This document shows positions 1 through 5,610 of a DNA stretch of 12,329 bases, in pieces. Location: positions 1 through 12,329 of the forward strand of contig CAIOSS010000324.1 in NCBI GenBank assembly GCA_903860995.1, given 5' to 3'. The notes under the pieces are model-generated. The model was given only the letters and a program-made list of their open reading frames with translations, ran no database searches and was not told where the DNA came from. Source of the stretch: an uncultured delta proteobacterium. GTDB lineage: Bacteria; Myxococcota_A; Polyangia; Polyangiales; Ga0077539. Made by a program: the position numbers and the translations under genes. How positions within the stretch are numbered: position 1 is the stretch's first letter; each line of letters begins with the position of its first letter.

Positions 1-198
1 ATAGCCGCCGGGGTGGACCGGGTGGCACTTCACGAGGCGCCGCGCCGCCAGCCACGAGCCGCGCGCGGCGCCGAAGCGGTCGATGCACGCGGTGGCGTAG
101 CGCGAGCACGAGGGCTCGAAGCGGCAGACGTTGCCGAGGAGGGGAGAGAGCGTCGCGCGGTACACGCGCAGGAGCAGGAGCAAGAGGGAGCGGATCAC
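1..198 (-). CDS. yidD: YidD membrane protein insertion efficiency factor (partial, C-terminus off window)
   Basis: YidD is a small membrane-associated protein that helps the YidC/Sec machinery insert inner-membrane proteins. The 66 codons seen show the family signature: an N-terminal hydrophobic stretch (residues 3-10), YRATLSPLLG (13-22), CRFEPSCSRYA (25-35), GSWLAARRL (47-55) and the closing CHPVHPGG block (58-65). The conserved Cys residues at 25, 31 and 58 are present. The family is usually about 70-90 aa, so only the variable C-terminal tail is missing beyond base 1. The start is GTG at 198-196, which overlaps the rnpA stop codon as GTGA and implies translational coupling. The order rpmH-rnpA-yidD is widely conserved, and yidC would be expected just left of the window. 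Confidence 0.93.
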   Translation of the reverse strand, partial: MIRSLLLLLLRVYRATLSPLLGNVCRFEPSCSRYATACIDRFGAARGSWLAARRLVKCHPVHPGGY

Positions 199-602
199 GT
201 CGCGGCACCTCCCGCGCGGGGCGGGTTGGAGGGCGCCGAGGCCTTGGGGGTGCGATCACCGCCGCGGCGTCGGGCGAAGGCCGCGCGAATCTCCGCACAC
301 GCTTCTGCAAATGCAAGCGCGGGACACGCTTCTCGGGCAATGACCACGACCTCGCAGCCCGCCGGAAACAGCTCCGGGTGCAGCCGGAACACCTCCCGCA
401 GAACGCGCCGCAGGCGGTTTCGCCGCACGGCGTTGCCGGTCTTCTTGCTGGTGACCAGGCCCAGCCGGGCGGGGGCGTCGTCGCCGCGCTCTCGCACGAT
501 GACCACCAGGTGCGGGGCGTGCAGCCGCCGCCCGCCCTTCTGCGTGGCGAGAAACTCGTCGCGCCGCAGGATGCGCCGGGACTTGTCGAAGCCCGCGCTC
601 AT
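195..602 (-). CDS. rnpA: Ribonuclease P protein component
   Basis: This is the basic protein subunit of RNase P. It binds the RNase P RNA and helps position the 5' leader of pre-tRNA for removal. The 135-aa product has the family pattern: an N-terminal KSRRILRRDEF segment (7-17), the GLVTSKKTGNAV strand (48-59), and the RNR helix KTGNAVRRNRLRRVLRE (54-70), whose Arg/Asn residues contact RNA. A low-complexity Arg/Pro/Ala tail follows from about residue 110, making it slightly longer than the typical 110-120 aa. The ATG start at 602 fits the family N-terminus, but no clear Shine-Dalgarno sequence precedes it (the upstream bases are C-rich on this strand). It lies 97 nt downstream of rpmH and overlaps yidD by 4 nt, so it is probably translated from the rpmH transcript. 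Confidence 0.95.
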   Translation of the reverse strand: MSAGFDKSRRILRRDEFLATQKGGRRLHAPHLVVIVRERGDDAPARLGLVTSKKTGNAVRRNRLRRVLREVFRLHPELFPAGCEVVVIAREACPALAFAEACAEIRAAFARRRGGDRTPKASAPSNPPRAGGAAT

Positions 603-699
603 GGGAGTGGTCTTGGGGGGGGGAAGTGGGTGTGAGTTCAGGGGACGGGCGCTAGAGGCGCCCCGCGCGGGCTAGTGGTGGAGCCCGGCGGGCCGAGAA

Positions 700-849
700 C
701 TACTTCTTGTAGTTGGTGATCGACAGGCGCTTGCGGCCCTTGGCGCGGCGGTTCTTGAGGACGGTGCGGCCCCCCGCGGTCGCCATCCGGGCGCGGAAGC
801 CGTGGGTGCGGGTGCGGTGGACGCGGCTCGGTTGATAGGTGCGCTTCAC
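700..849 (-). CDS. rpmH: 50S ribosomal protein L34
   Basis: L34 is a small basic protein of the large ribosomal subunit. The 49-aa product matches the family nearly end to end: KRTYQPS at the start, RTHGFRARMAT in the middle, GGRTVLKNRRAKGRKRL, and a C-terminal NYKK. I chose the GTG at 849-847 rather than the upstream in-frame start near 885. It aligns with the universal Met-Lys-Arg-Thr-Tyr N-terminus and has a GGAG ribosome binding site 7 nt upstream (860-857). The upstream extension would add 12 residues not found in L34. It is the first gene of the rpmH-rnpA-yidD cluster. dnaA, often divergent from rpmH in other bacteria, is absent; radC lies upstream instead. Confidence 0.97.
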   Translation of the reverse strand: MKRTYQPSRVHRTRTHGFRARMATAGGRTVLKNRRAKGRKRLSITNYKK

Positions 850-856
850 GATATTA

Positions 857-860
857 CTCC
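857..860 (-). promoter_or_regulatory. Ribosome binding site of rpmH
   Basis: GGAG on the minus strand, 7 nt before the GTG start at 849. It decides the start codon in favour of the 49-aa L34 over the longer open frame. Confidence 0.8.
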
Positions 861-875
861 TCGAACGGGCCGCGG

Positions 876-904
876 AAACAAACACGCGGTTGGCGCCGTG
901 TCAA
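876..904 (-). promoter_or_regulatory. Probable rpmH promoter (TTGACA -35)
   Basis: A perfect TTGACA -35 hexamer lies at 904-899 on the minus strand. A 17-nt spacer and a weak -10 (TTGTTT, 881-876) follow. Transcription would begin near 869, giving a roughly 20-nt leader that still contains the GGAG site. The strong -35 and poor -10 in an otherwise GC-rich spacer suit a housekeeping promoter. It lies in the 116-nt gap after radC, so rpmH probably does not depend on radC transcription. This is pattern reading only. Confidence 0.55.
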
Positions 905-965
905 GCGGTGCGGTGCGAGCTCATCCCGCGGCACCCGGCGTTCGTCCGAGCGACGCTCTACCCGC

Positions 966-1661
966 TCACCCGCTGGACTTCAAGAGCCCCGCGTCGAGGA
1001 ACGAGAAGGCCCCGTCGCGGCCGAGGATTACGTGGTCGAGTAAGGGCAGCTCGATGGCGGCGCCGACCTCGGCCACGCGGCGGGTGAACTCGGCGTCCTC
1101 GGGGCTCGGCGTCGGGTCGCCGGAGGGGTGGTTGTGCACCAGCACCATCGAGGCGCCGCCCTCGCGGACGGCGAGCGCGAAGACCTCCCGCACCCCGAGC
1201 GCGACGCCCGCGGGGGTGCCGTTGGCGAGCACCCGCTCGGCGACGAGGCGCTGCTTCACGTCGAGCACGAGGGCGACGACGCACTCATCGGGCAGGTCGA
1301 CCATGCGCGCCGACCAGTTGCGGACGATGTCGCGGCTGGAGGTGAAGGGCATCCGCCGCGGGGGCGGCGCGCATCGGGCCCGCTGGACGAGCTCCCAGGC
1401 CGCGAGCAGGCGCGTCGCGAGGTGCGGGCCGACGTCCTGCGCGAGCGAGCCGGGGCCCGCGCGCAGCACGCCCCGCAGCCCGTCGTGGGTGGCGAGGAGG
1501 TGGCGCCCGAGGGCGGCGGCGGAGAGGCCCCCGTGGCCGCGGCCGAGGGCGAGGCGTAGCACCTCCGCGTCGCTCAGGGCGTCGAGGGCGAAGCGCCGGC
1601 GTCGGGGCAGCGGTCGGGCGGGGCGAGGCGACTGGTTGTCATTGGCGGCTCGGGTGGGCAT
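966..1661 (-). CDS. radC: RadC/JAB (MPN) domain protein
   Basis: This 231-aa protein belongs to the RadC (UPF0758) family. Members carry a JAB/MPN metal-binding fold, are often near mobile or competence genes, and have an unsettled function; the old DNA-repair label is not well supported. An N-terminal helix-hairpin-helix-like segment spans about residues 27-95 (LSDAEVLRLALG, then an L/A-rich helical part). The catalytic-type JAMM motif is complete: E159 in REVF, then HNHPSGDPTPSPED at 176-189, giving H176, H178, S186 and D189. The LDHVILG strand follows at 208-214. The ATG at 1661 is preceded by GAGGGGG 7 nt upstream on the minus strand, a good ribosome binding site. It is transcribed toward rpmH but separated from it by a 116-nt gap with a promoter. 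All key metal ligands are present, so the gene looks intact. Confidence 0.93.
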   Translation of the reverse strand: MPTRAANDNQSPRPARPLPRRRRFALDALSDAEVLRLALGRGHGGLSAAALGRHLLATHDGLRGVLRAGPGSLAQDVGPHLATRLLAAWELVQRARCAPPPRRMPFTSSRDIVRNWSARMVDLPDECVVALVLDVKQRLVAERVLANGTPAGVALGVREVFALAVREGGASMVLVHNHPSGDPTPSPEDAEFTRRVAEVGAAIELPLLDHVILGRDGAFSFLDAGLLKSSG

Positions 1662-1720
1662 GGCGGAGCCCCCTCACCACGCGGCGTGCCGCGCGGATTC
1701 ATCGATAGAACAAGCGTCGT

Positions 1721-1757
1721 GGGGGTGGCGGCGGGTGGCGGCGGGTGGCGGCGGGGG
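1721..1757 (+). repeat. 10-bp G-rich tandem repeat / canonical G-quadruplex motif
   Basis: The plus strand carries four G-tracts (1721-1725, 1733-1735, 1743-1745, 1753-1757). Three identical 7-nt loops, TGGCGGC, separate them, a period of 10 bp. This satisfies the usual G3+N1-7 quadruplex rule. It sits in the 105-nt gap between the stop codon of the coiled-coil lipoprotein gene and the start of radC. Both genes are minus strand, so the G-rich strand is the template and the transcript would be C-rich. Confidence 0.85.
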
Positions 1758-1766
1758 TGGCGGCGG

Positions 1767-2171
1767 TCAGTCGCCCTGCTGGCCCTGCATCATGTCCTGC
1801 ATGCGGCGTCGCGCGCCGCGGGCCTGGTTCTGCATCCCTGCGACCTGGGCCTGGGTCTGCCGGAGCTGGAGCTGCGTGGTGGCGAGCTCCTGCTGTGTGG
1901 TGGCCTGCGCCTGCTGGAGCCCCGTGACCTGCTGCTCGAGGGCGGCGGTGCGCTGCTCGACCATCTGGACCCGCTGCTGGAGCGCCGTGATGTCCACGCC
2001 GGGCGCGGCCGCGGGCGCCGCCACCGGCTGCATCTGCACGGCGGGGGCGAGGGCGGGCGTCGGCGCGGGGGCAACGGTGGGACTTGAGGCGGGCGGCGCG
2101 TCGTCCCCGGCGTTGCGGCGGGTGCAGGCGGCGGAGAGGAGTGTGAGCAGCAGGGCGCGGGGGAGGAGCAT
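1767..2171 (-). CDS. Small coiled-coil lipoprotein
   Basis: A 134-aa predicted lipoprotein of unknown function. The start at ATG 2171 gives a compact signal peptide (MLLPRALLLTLLSAAC) with the lipobox LSAAC and lipidated Cys16. An upstream in-frame TTG (2213) would bury that signal behind 14 extra residues, so it is less likely. After Cys16 comes a disordered Ala/Pro linker (about 22-58). A long Gln/Leu-rich heptad region (about 60-127) follows, very likely one extended coiled coil, and then a Met/Gln-rich end. This layout resembles Lpp- or YbgF-type periplasmic coiled-coil proteins that link or space the outer membrane and cell wall, but there is no specific family match. It has no obvious Shine-Dalgarno sequence. 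It reads away from the plus-strand candidate at 2285, and radC lies downstream on the same strand. Confidence 0.75.
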   Translation of the reverse strand: MLLPRALLLTLLSAACTRRNAGDDAPPASSPTVAPAPTPALAPAVQMQPVAAPAAAPGVDITALQQRVQMVEQRTAALEQQVTGLQQAQATTQQELATTQLQLRQTQAQVAGMQNQARGARRRMQDMMQGQQGD

Positions 2172-2328
2172 CGGTTTACGGGAAGGGGTAACGGGTTCGC
2201 GGTGGGCGCGCAATGGCGCGAGGGCGCCCGCCGGCTCCGTCGGCCCGCGGCGCGGGACAATCGGCGATAGGCTCCGCGGGGTCCATGCGAACCGCGCTCA
2301 CGGTGCCGTGCCTCGTCGCCCTCGCGGC

Positions 2329-2403
2329 GTGCTCCCCTCGGAGGGCGAGGCCCGGCACCCGCCCAGGCCCGCGATCACCGGCCTCGCCGATCGAGGGGAG
2401 CAC
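2329..2403. repeat. Nested palindrome (12-bp and 9-bp inverted repeats)
   Basis: The outer arms at 2329-2340 (GTGCTCCCCTCG) and 2392-2403 are perfect reverse complements over 12 bp. Inside them, 2344-2352 (GGCGAGGCC) and 2380-2388 are perfect over 9 bp. Only a 3-nt internal loop lies between the two stems on each side. Together they could fold into one long hairpin with 21 strong pairs and a loop of about 27 nt. No T-run follows on either strand, so a simple intrinsic terminator is not indicated. Confidence 0.8.
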
Positions 2404-2414
2404 CCGCCCAGGCC
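2355..2414 (+). repeat. 15-bp direct repeat pair, 45-bp period
   Basis: GCACCCGCCCAGGCC occurs at 2355-2369 and again at 2400-2414. The first copy is in the loop of the palindrome. The second starts in its right arm and extends past it. The 45-bp spacing is a whole number of codons, so the repeat may reflect an old in-frame duplication of a Pro-rich linker. Confidence 0.8.
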
Positions 2415-2559
2415 TGTAGTCCCCGGCGTGAGCGTCGACTGCCGACTCTGCTCGACCTCCAACCCCTTCTGTCAGCCCGCCGGGTATGCGAGCGATCCGG
2501 CGGCGCCCGCCTGCATGCGCTGACCACCGCTCCGGCGTCGACGCCGGGAGCCCGGTTGA

Positions 2560-2572
2560 TAGACTGCGCGCC
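2560..2572 (+). promoter_or_regulatory. Candidate -10 element for a leaderless transcript of the CAP-domain gene
   Basis: TAGACT (2560-2565) lies exactly 7 nt before the GTG start at 2573. Transcription would begin at or next to the start codon. No Shine-Dalgarno sequence is visible and no good -35 is recognised. The same spacing is seen before two other genes in the window. Confidence 0.4.
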
Positions 2573-3583
2573 GTGAAGCTCCCCGGAAGACGTTCGGCCC
2601 TCGGCGCCGTGATCGCCCTCGCTGCCTGCAGCGACGACTCCATCAGTAACACCACCGGCGCCGACGGAGGCGCCCGCTGCGAGGGGCTCTGCGGCTGCGC
2701 GCTCGCCGGCCCGCCCGACCTCACCCGCGCTGGGGCGGGGAGCCCGTCGGACTCCTCCAGCGACGACCAGCGGGCCGCGCTCCAGCGGGCCAACCTGTGG
2801 CGCACCTCCGCGGGCCTCGCGCCGCTCAACGCCCACGCGATGCTGGAGCAGGCGGCCACGGCGCACTCGCGCTTCATGGTGTCCAACCCGTCGAGCTGCT
2901 GGCCGGGGGCGCACAACGAGGTGATGAGCGCCTCGTGCGGTGGGTTCACCGGCGCGGGGCCCGGCGCGCGCGCGACCGCGGCGGGCTACCGGCCGGCGGC
3001 GCTCGGCGAGGTCATCAACTGGGAGTCCACGCCCGCGGCCTCCATCGACGGCTGGATCTGGACCGTCTACCACCGCTTCCCCTTCGTGAACCCCGAGTAC
3101 ACCGAGGTGGGCTTCGCCGCCGTGCCGGGCACCTTCGGCGGGCGGCGCACCAACTTCAACACCATGGAGTTCGGGCGCCCCGCGGGCGCGAGCGCCACTG
3201 CCCTCACCGAGCCCGCGGTGTTTCCGCCGCCCGGCCAGACCGGGGTGCCGGTGCTCTTCCGCGGCAACCTGGAGGGCCCGACGCCGCCGTTGCCCGCGAC
3301 CGGGCGCTGGCCCAGCGGGCCCGTCATCACCGTGACCTTCCCCTCGCAGGAGTTCGAGCTGACGGTGCACAAGGTCTACGACGCGTCCTGCGCCGAGGTG
3401 CCGAGCTCGTACTTCAGCGCGCGCACCAGCGACGACCCCAACGTGCGCAGCCTCGCCCGGCGCATCGCGTTCTTCTATCCCGACGCGCCCCTCGCGGCGT
3501 CGAGCGAGTACACCGTCGAGGCGCGCGGCACCGTCGACGGCCAGGCCTGGTCGAGGGTCTGGCGCTTCACCACCGGGCGCTAA
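2573..3583 (+). CDS. CAP-domain (SCP/PR1-like) lipoprotein with C-terminal Ig-like domain
   Basis: A 336-aa predicted outer-surface or periplasmic lipoprotein. GTG 2573 gives a signal peptide with lipobox LAAC and lipidated Cys19. The longer open frame from 2486 would put 29 unrelated residues before it. A Ser/Asp-rich linker follows. The CAP domain runs over about 62-205: RANLWRTSAGLAPL (72-85), AATAHSRFM (94-102), HNEVM (114-118), AGYRPAALGEVINW (137-150) and IDGWIWTVYHRFPF (158-171), then PEYTEVGFA. These match the bacterial YkwD-type pattern, including the candidate His/Glu pocket residues H99, H114, E146 and H167. A C-terminal domain (about 236-336) reads like an SbsA/Big_5 Ig-like module that ends in WRFTTG. 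Bacterial CAP proteins are secreted and their activities are mostly undefined. The gene converges on the membrane-protein gene, with only 10 nt between stop codons. Confidence 0.85.
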   Translation: MKLPGRRSALGAVIALAACSDDSISNTTGADGGARCEGLCGCALAGPPDLTRAGAGSPSDSSSDDQRAALQRANLWRTSAGLAPLNAHAMLEQAATAHSRFMVSNPSSCWPGAHNEVMSASCGGFTGAGPGARATAAGYRPAALGEVINWESTPAASIDGWIWTVYHRFPFVNPEYTEVGFAAVPGTFGGRRTNFNTMEFGRPAGASATALTEPAVFPPPGQTGVPVLFRGNLEGPTPPLPATGRWPSGPVITVTFPSQEFELTVHKVYDASCAEVPSSYFSARTSDDPNVRSLARRIAFFYPDAPLAASSEYTVEARGTVDGQAWSRVWRFTTGR

Positions 3584-3593
3584 CGACGCAGTG

Positions 3594-3995
3594 CTACCGG
3601 CCGTCGGCGCGGGTCTGCGTCCTCGCGCCGTCCGCGCGGGTGCAGGTGCAGGCCCCGAAGGCCACGCGACGGCCTCCGCCCGCGGGCGTGGCGTCGGAGG
3701 GGCCGATCTCGCCGCGGGTGTAACCCTGCTGGTGGCAGTACGACTGGCACCGCTGGCGGCGCCCGGCGTCTTCGGCGGTCACGCCCGCGAAGGTCGTGCA
3801 CGTGCCCAGCACCGTCATGACGAGGCCGACGAGCATCGCGCGCTTGCGCCCGGGGCCGTGCCGCCCGCCCAACACCTCGCCGATGACCTGGAATTGCCTT
3901 GTTTTCGAGGCGCCGCCGCTGCCGAAGAGCACCCCGGCGAAGAGGCCGAAGCCGATGAAGGCCAGCGCGATTCCAACGGCCATGACTGGGTGCAT
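3594..3995 (-). CDS. Small two-helix membrane protein with Cys-rich tail
   Basis: I do not recognise the family. The 133-aa product has two hydrophobic segments (about 3-25 and 53-72). A basic loop of about 27 residues lies between them (KTRQFQVIGEVLGGRHGPGRKR). A hydrophilic C-terminal tail contains C-x3-C (C83, C87) and C-x-C (C116, C118). With both ends on the same side, the positive loop would be cytoplasmic and the Cys-rich tail extracytoplasmic, where the four Cys could form disulfides or bind metal. The ATG at 3995 is preceded by AGGAG 7 nt upstream, a strong ribosome binding site. TACGGT at 4081-4076 may be its -10. The last 15 residues are Arg/Thr/Asp-rich low complexity. Codon use is similar to its neighbours, and the good ribosome binding site makes this a credible gene despite no family match. 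Confidence 0.65.
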   Translation of the reverse strand: MHPVMAVGIALAFIGFGLFAGVLFGSGGASKTRQFQVIGEVLGGRHGPGRKRAMLVGLVMTVLGTCTTFAGVTAEDAGRRQRCQSYCHQQGYTRGEIGPSDATPAGGGRRVAFGACTCTRADGARTQTRADGR

Positions 3996-4108
3996 GCGGT
4001 GCTCCTGCGGGGGATCGTCGCCAGCTCAGGTTGATGTCGGGGCCCTTCACCCGCGGGGCCCGGCGGTCGGGCAGCACCGTACAGAAGGGGGGAGGGGTTG
4101 ACGACCCC

Positions 4109-4132
4109 GGGGGGCTCAACGGTTTGCCCCCC
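4109..4132. repeat. GC-rich inverted repeat upstream of the membrane-protein gene
   Basis: GGGGGGC (4109-4115) and GCCCCCC (4126-4132) form a 7-bp perfect stem around a 10-nt A/T-containing loop; one more C-G pair can be added outside. It lies in the 247-nt gap between the NADAR and membrane-protein genes. The rest of that gap shows no supportable gene. There is no T-run, so its role (attenuator, terminator remnant or chance) is open. Confidence 0.5.
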
Positions 4133-4221
4133 GCGGTGGGGGAGGGACGTGGAGGGGAGTCAGCGCAGGACGTTCATGGCGGCGGCCGGGGGGATATCGC
4201 CCGGCGCGCGCGGGTACAAGC

Positions 4222-4242
4222 GACGGTCGGTGACCGACCGTC
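4222..4242 (-). terminator. Perfect hairpin directly after the NADAR gene
   Basis: GACGGTCGGT at 4222-4231 and ACCGACCGTC at 4233-4242 are exact reverse complements with one base between, so a 9-bp stem with a 3-nt loop can form. On the minus strand it begins right after the NADAR stop codon (4245-4243). The following bases (GCTTGTACC) contain no T-run. A factor-dependent or mRNA 3'-end-stabilising hairpin is as likely as a classical terminator. Confidence 0.55.
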
Positions 4243-4794
4243 TCAGCCGGCGCGAAGCTCTTCCCGGGCGCGCATGAGGGCGAAGCCCAGGAGGTTCTCT
4301 CCCTCCCAGCGCAGCGGGTCGTCCGCGCCCTCGATGGCGGCCCCGAGGCCGATGCCCCACACGGCGTCGAAGGGCGACGCCTCGACCAGCACCGCGTCGC
4401 CGGTACCGAGCAGGAAGGCATTCAGCGAAGGGTCCTGGGAGAACTTCGCGACGTTGCCGCGGATGACCAGCTCGAAGCACGCCGTCCTCCACCCCGCCTC
4501 GTCGAAGGCCCGCACCGTGCGCCCGAGCTTCTTCACCACCGCGGGGTCGTTCGTTGCGAGGATGGCCGCGAGCGTCGCCTCGTCGCCGAAGAGCCGGGCC
4601 TTGCCGGCCATCATCCACTGCTCCGTGGAGGTGTATCCGACGCCGTCGAGGGTGAAGGCGCACGCCCACCACTGCGAGAGGCAGGCGGCGGTGATCCGCC
4701 CGTCGGGCGACGGGTGGTGCCCCCAGAAGAACTCATAGCGAAAGGTCTGCCCCGCCCGCACCGCAGCGCGGAGGCCCCCGAGGTTGTCGATCAT
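4243..4794 (-). CDS. ybiA: NADAR-family N-glycosidase (YbiA-like)
   Basis: A complete 183-aa member of the NADAR (DUF1768) family. E. coli YbiA cleaves N-glycosidic bonds of early riboflavin intermediates. Other NADAR proteins remove ADP-ribose from guanine bases and act as antidotes to DarT-type toxins, or sit in predicted NAD-linked defence systems. Hallmarks are FFWGH (22-26), LSQWW (39-43), YTSTEQWMMAGKARLFGD (54-71), the FSQDPSLNAFLLGTGD block (118-133), and EASPFDAVWGIGL (138-150), which includes the conserved Glu/Asp/Trp residues. The ATG at 4794 matches the usual N-terminus. There is no Shine-Dalgarno sequence, but TACGGT lies exactly 7 nt upstream. No DarT, macrodomain or NUDIX partner is encoded next to it. 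The gene is thus likely a stand-alone housekeeping or repair-type enzyme, but which activity cannot be told from sequence. Confidence 0.92.
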   Translation of the reverse strand: MIDNLGGLRAAVRAGQTFRYEFFWGHHPSPDGRITAACLSQWWACAFTLDGVGYTSTEQWMMAGKARLFGDEATLAAILATNDPAVVKKLGRTVRAFDEAGWRTACFELVIRGNVAKFSQDPSLNAFLLGTGDAVLVEASPFDAVWGIGLGAAIEGADDPLRWEGENLLGFALMRAREELRAG

Positions 4795-4807
4795 GGTCGC
4801 GACCGTA
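4795..4807 (-). promoter_or_regulatory. Candidate -10 element for a leaderless NADAR transcript
   Basis: TACGGT (4807-4802 on the minus strand) is separated from the ATG at 4794 by exactly 7 nt (CGCGACC). No Shine-Dalgarno sequence fits in that space and the -35 region (TCGCGC) is unconvincing. Confidence 0.4.
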
Positions 4808-4893
4808 GCCCATGGGTCTGATGCGCGCGACGGCGCTCCGAAGCGCGTGCTGGAGAGCCCCGACCTCGTCGCCCTCTGGCGCAGGGACCAAGG

Positions 4894-5412
4894 TCAGCCC
4901 GGCGGGTCGTAGATGCGCCGCACGTCGGCCCCGCCGACGAAGGCGTACGACCCGGCGGCGCCGTAGCCGTACACGACCACGCCGAAGGGCCGCTCGCCCG
5001 TGAAGCGGTGCGCGCCCTCGGACCGCAGGCACCGGCGCGACTCGTAGGTCACCCCGGCGAGCTCGCCCGCGAGCTCGATGGTGCAACCGGTCGGCGCGCG
5101 ACCGTCGACGGTGACCGCGGACCCGGGCTCGGCGACGACGACGCCCCAGCTCTGCGTCCATGTTCCGGGGGTCAGGATGAGGTAGTCCGAGCGCAACTGG
5201 CCCACGGGCGGGAACACCGTGAGCGAGGGGTCGCCGGTGCACGCCCCGTCGACGAAGTGGTTGCTGATCAGGATCTGCCCCACGATGATCGGCTTGTCCG
5301 CGGAGACCACCACGTCGTCCCGGGTCCAGGTGGTTCGCACCTCGCCCGGCCGTAGCGTGCAGGCGTCGAAGGGCGCCGGCAGCGAAGTGGTGGCCCGGTT
5401 CGCACGGCGCAC
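4894..5412 (-). pseudogene. C-terminal fragment of an IgGFc-binding-type secreted protein
   Basis: About 165 residues match the C-terminal half of the IgGFc-binding-like proteins common in Myxococcota. The sequence shows CTLRPGEV, VSADKPIIVGQILIS, GDPSLTVFPPVGQLRSDYLI, LTPGTW, a C-containing VDGRAPTGC turn, a YESRRC segment and PFGVVVYGYG near the end. The stop codon (TGA, 4896-4894) is natural. Full-length relatives as I know them are several hundred residues with a signal peptide. Here the similarity starts abruptly near 5395, after an Arg-rich stretch with no signal peptide. The nearest in-frame start (GTG 5412) has no usable ribosome binding site. I therefore read it as a 5'-deleted gene. 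A sequencing frameshift is less likely, because I saw no family motifs in the other frames just upstream. Confidence 0.6.
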
Positions 5413-5610
5413 GCTCCTGCGGCGGCGGCGATGCCACAAGGGCCGGTGCGTCCCAACCTCGACCGGAACGCGGTCTCGCCATGGGCGTCCCCGAGCGGGA
5501 GTCCGCAGCGCTCACGGCAGCTGGCAGGCGAGGGTGAAGCGGTCGACCACGGCTTCGCCCGCCCCACGCGCACAGCGGTGGTCCCGCGTGCTACGGGATC
5601 AGCGCAGACA

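Larger units (their letters stand above)
2285..2523 (+). pseudogene. Disrupted small Cys-rich lipoprotein candidate
   Basis: An ATG at 2285 opens a clean lipoprotein signal, MRTALTVPCLVALAAC, whose lipobox LAAC ends at Cys16. That frame then becomes Arg/Pro-rich and stops at TAG 2417-2419 (44 aa). A different frame, from GTG 2428 to TGA 2521-2523, encodes a Cys-rich 31-aa piece (VDCRLCSTSNPFC, then PAAPACMR) that looks like real extracellular protein. I infer that one gene once joined the signal to the Cys-rich tail and that the intervening 2329-2427 region, which holds a large palindrome, broke the frame. A TAGGCT hexamer at 2268-2273 could be its -10. Alternatives are a sequencing frameshift, or chance open frames in GC-rich DNA. 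Both pieces are short, so confidence is low. Confidence 0.3.

Noticed and set aside
616..650. Second G-rich stretch between rnpA and rpmH considered as a G-quadruplex
   Set aside because: One loop is about 10 nt, outside the usual 1-7 nt rule, unlike the motif at 1721.
802..2523. 573-codon plus-strand open frame
   Set aside because: Antisense to radC and the coiled-coil lipoprotein; only its last 31 codons (from 2428) look like real Cys-rich protein and are described with the candidate at 2285.
5525..5570. Minus-strand peptide end AVVDRFTLACQLP followed by a stop
   Set aside because: It resembles a protein C-terminus, but it is too short and overlaps the upstream region of the DUF2786 gene; no further support in frame.
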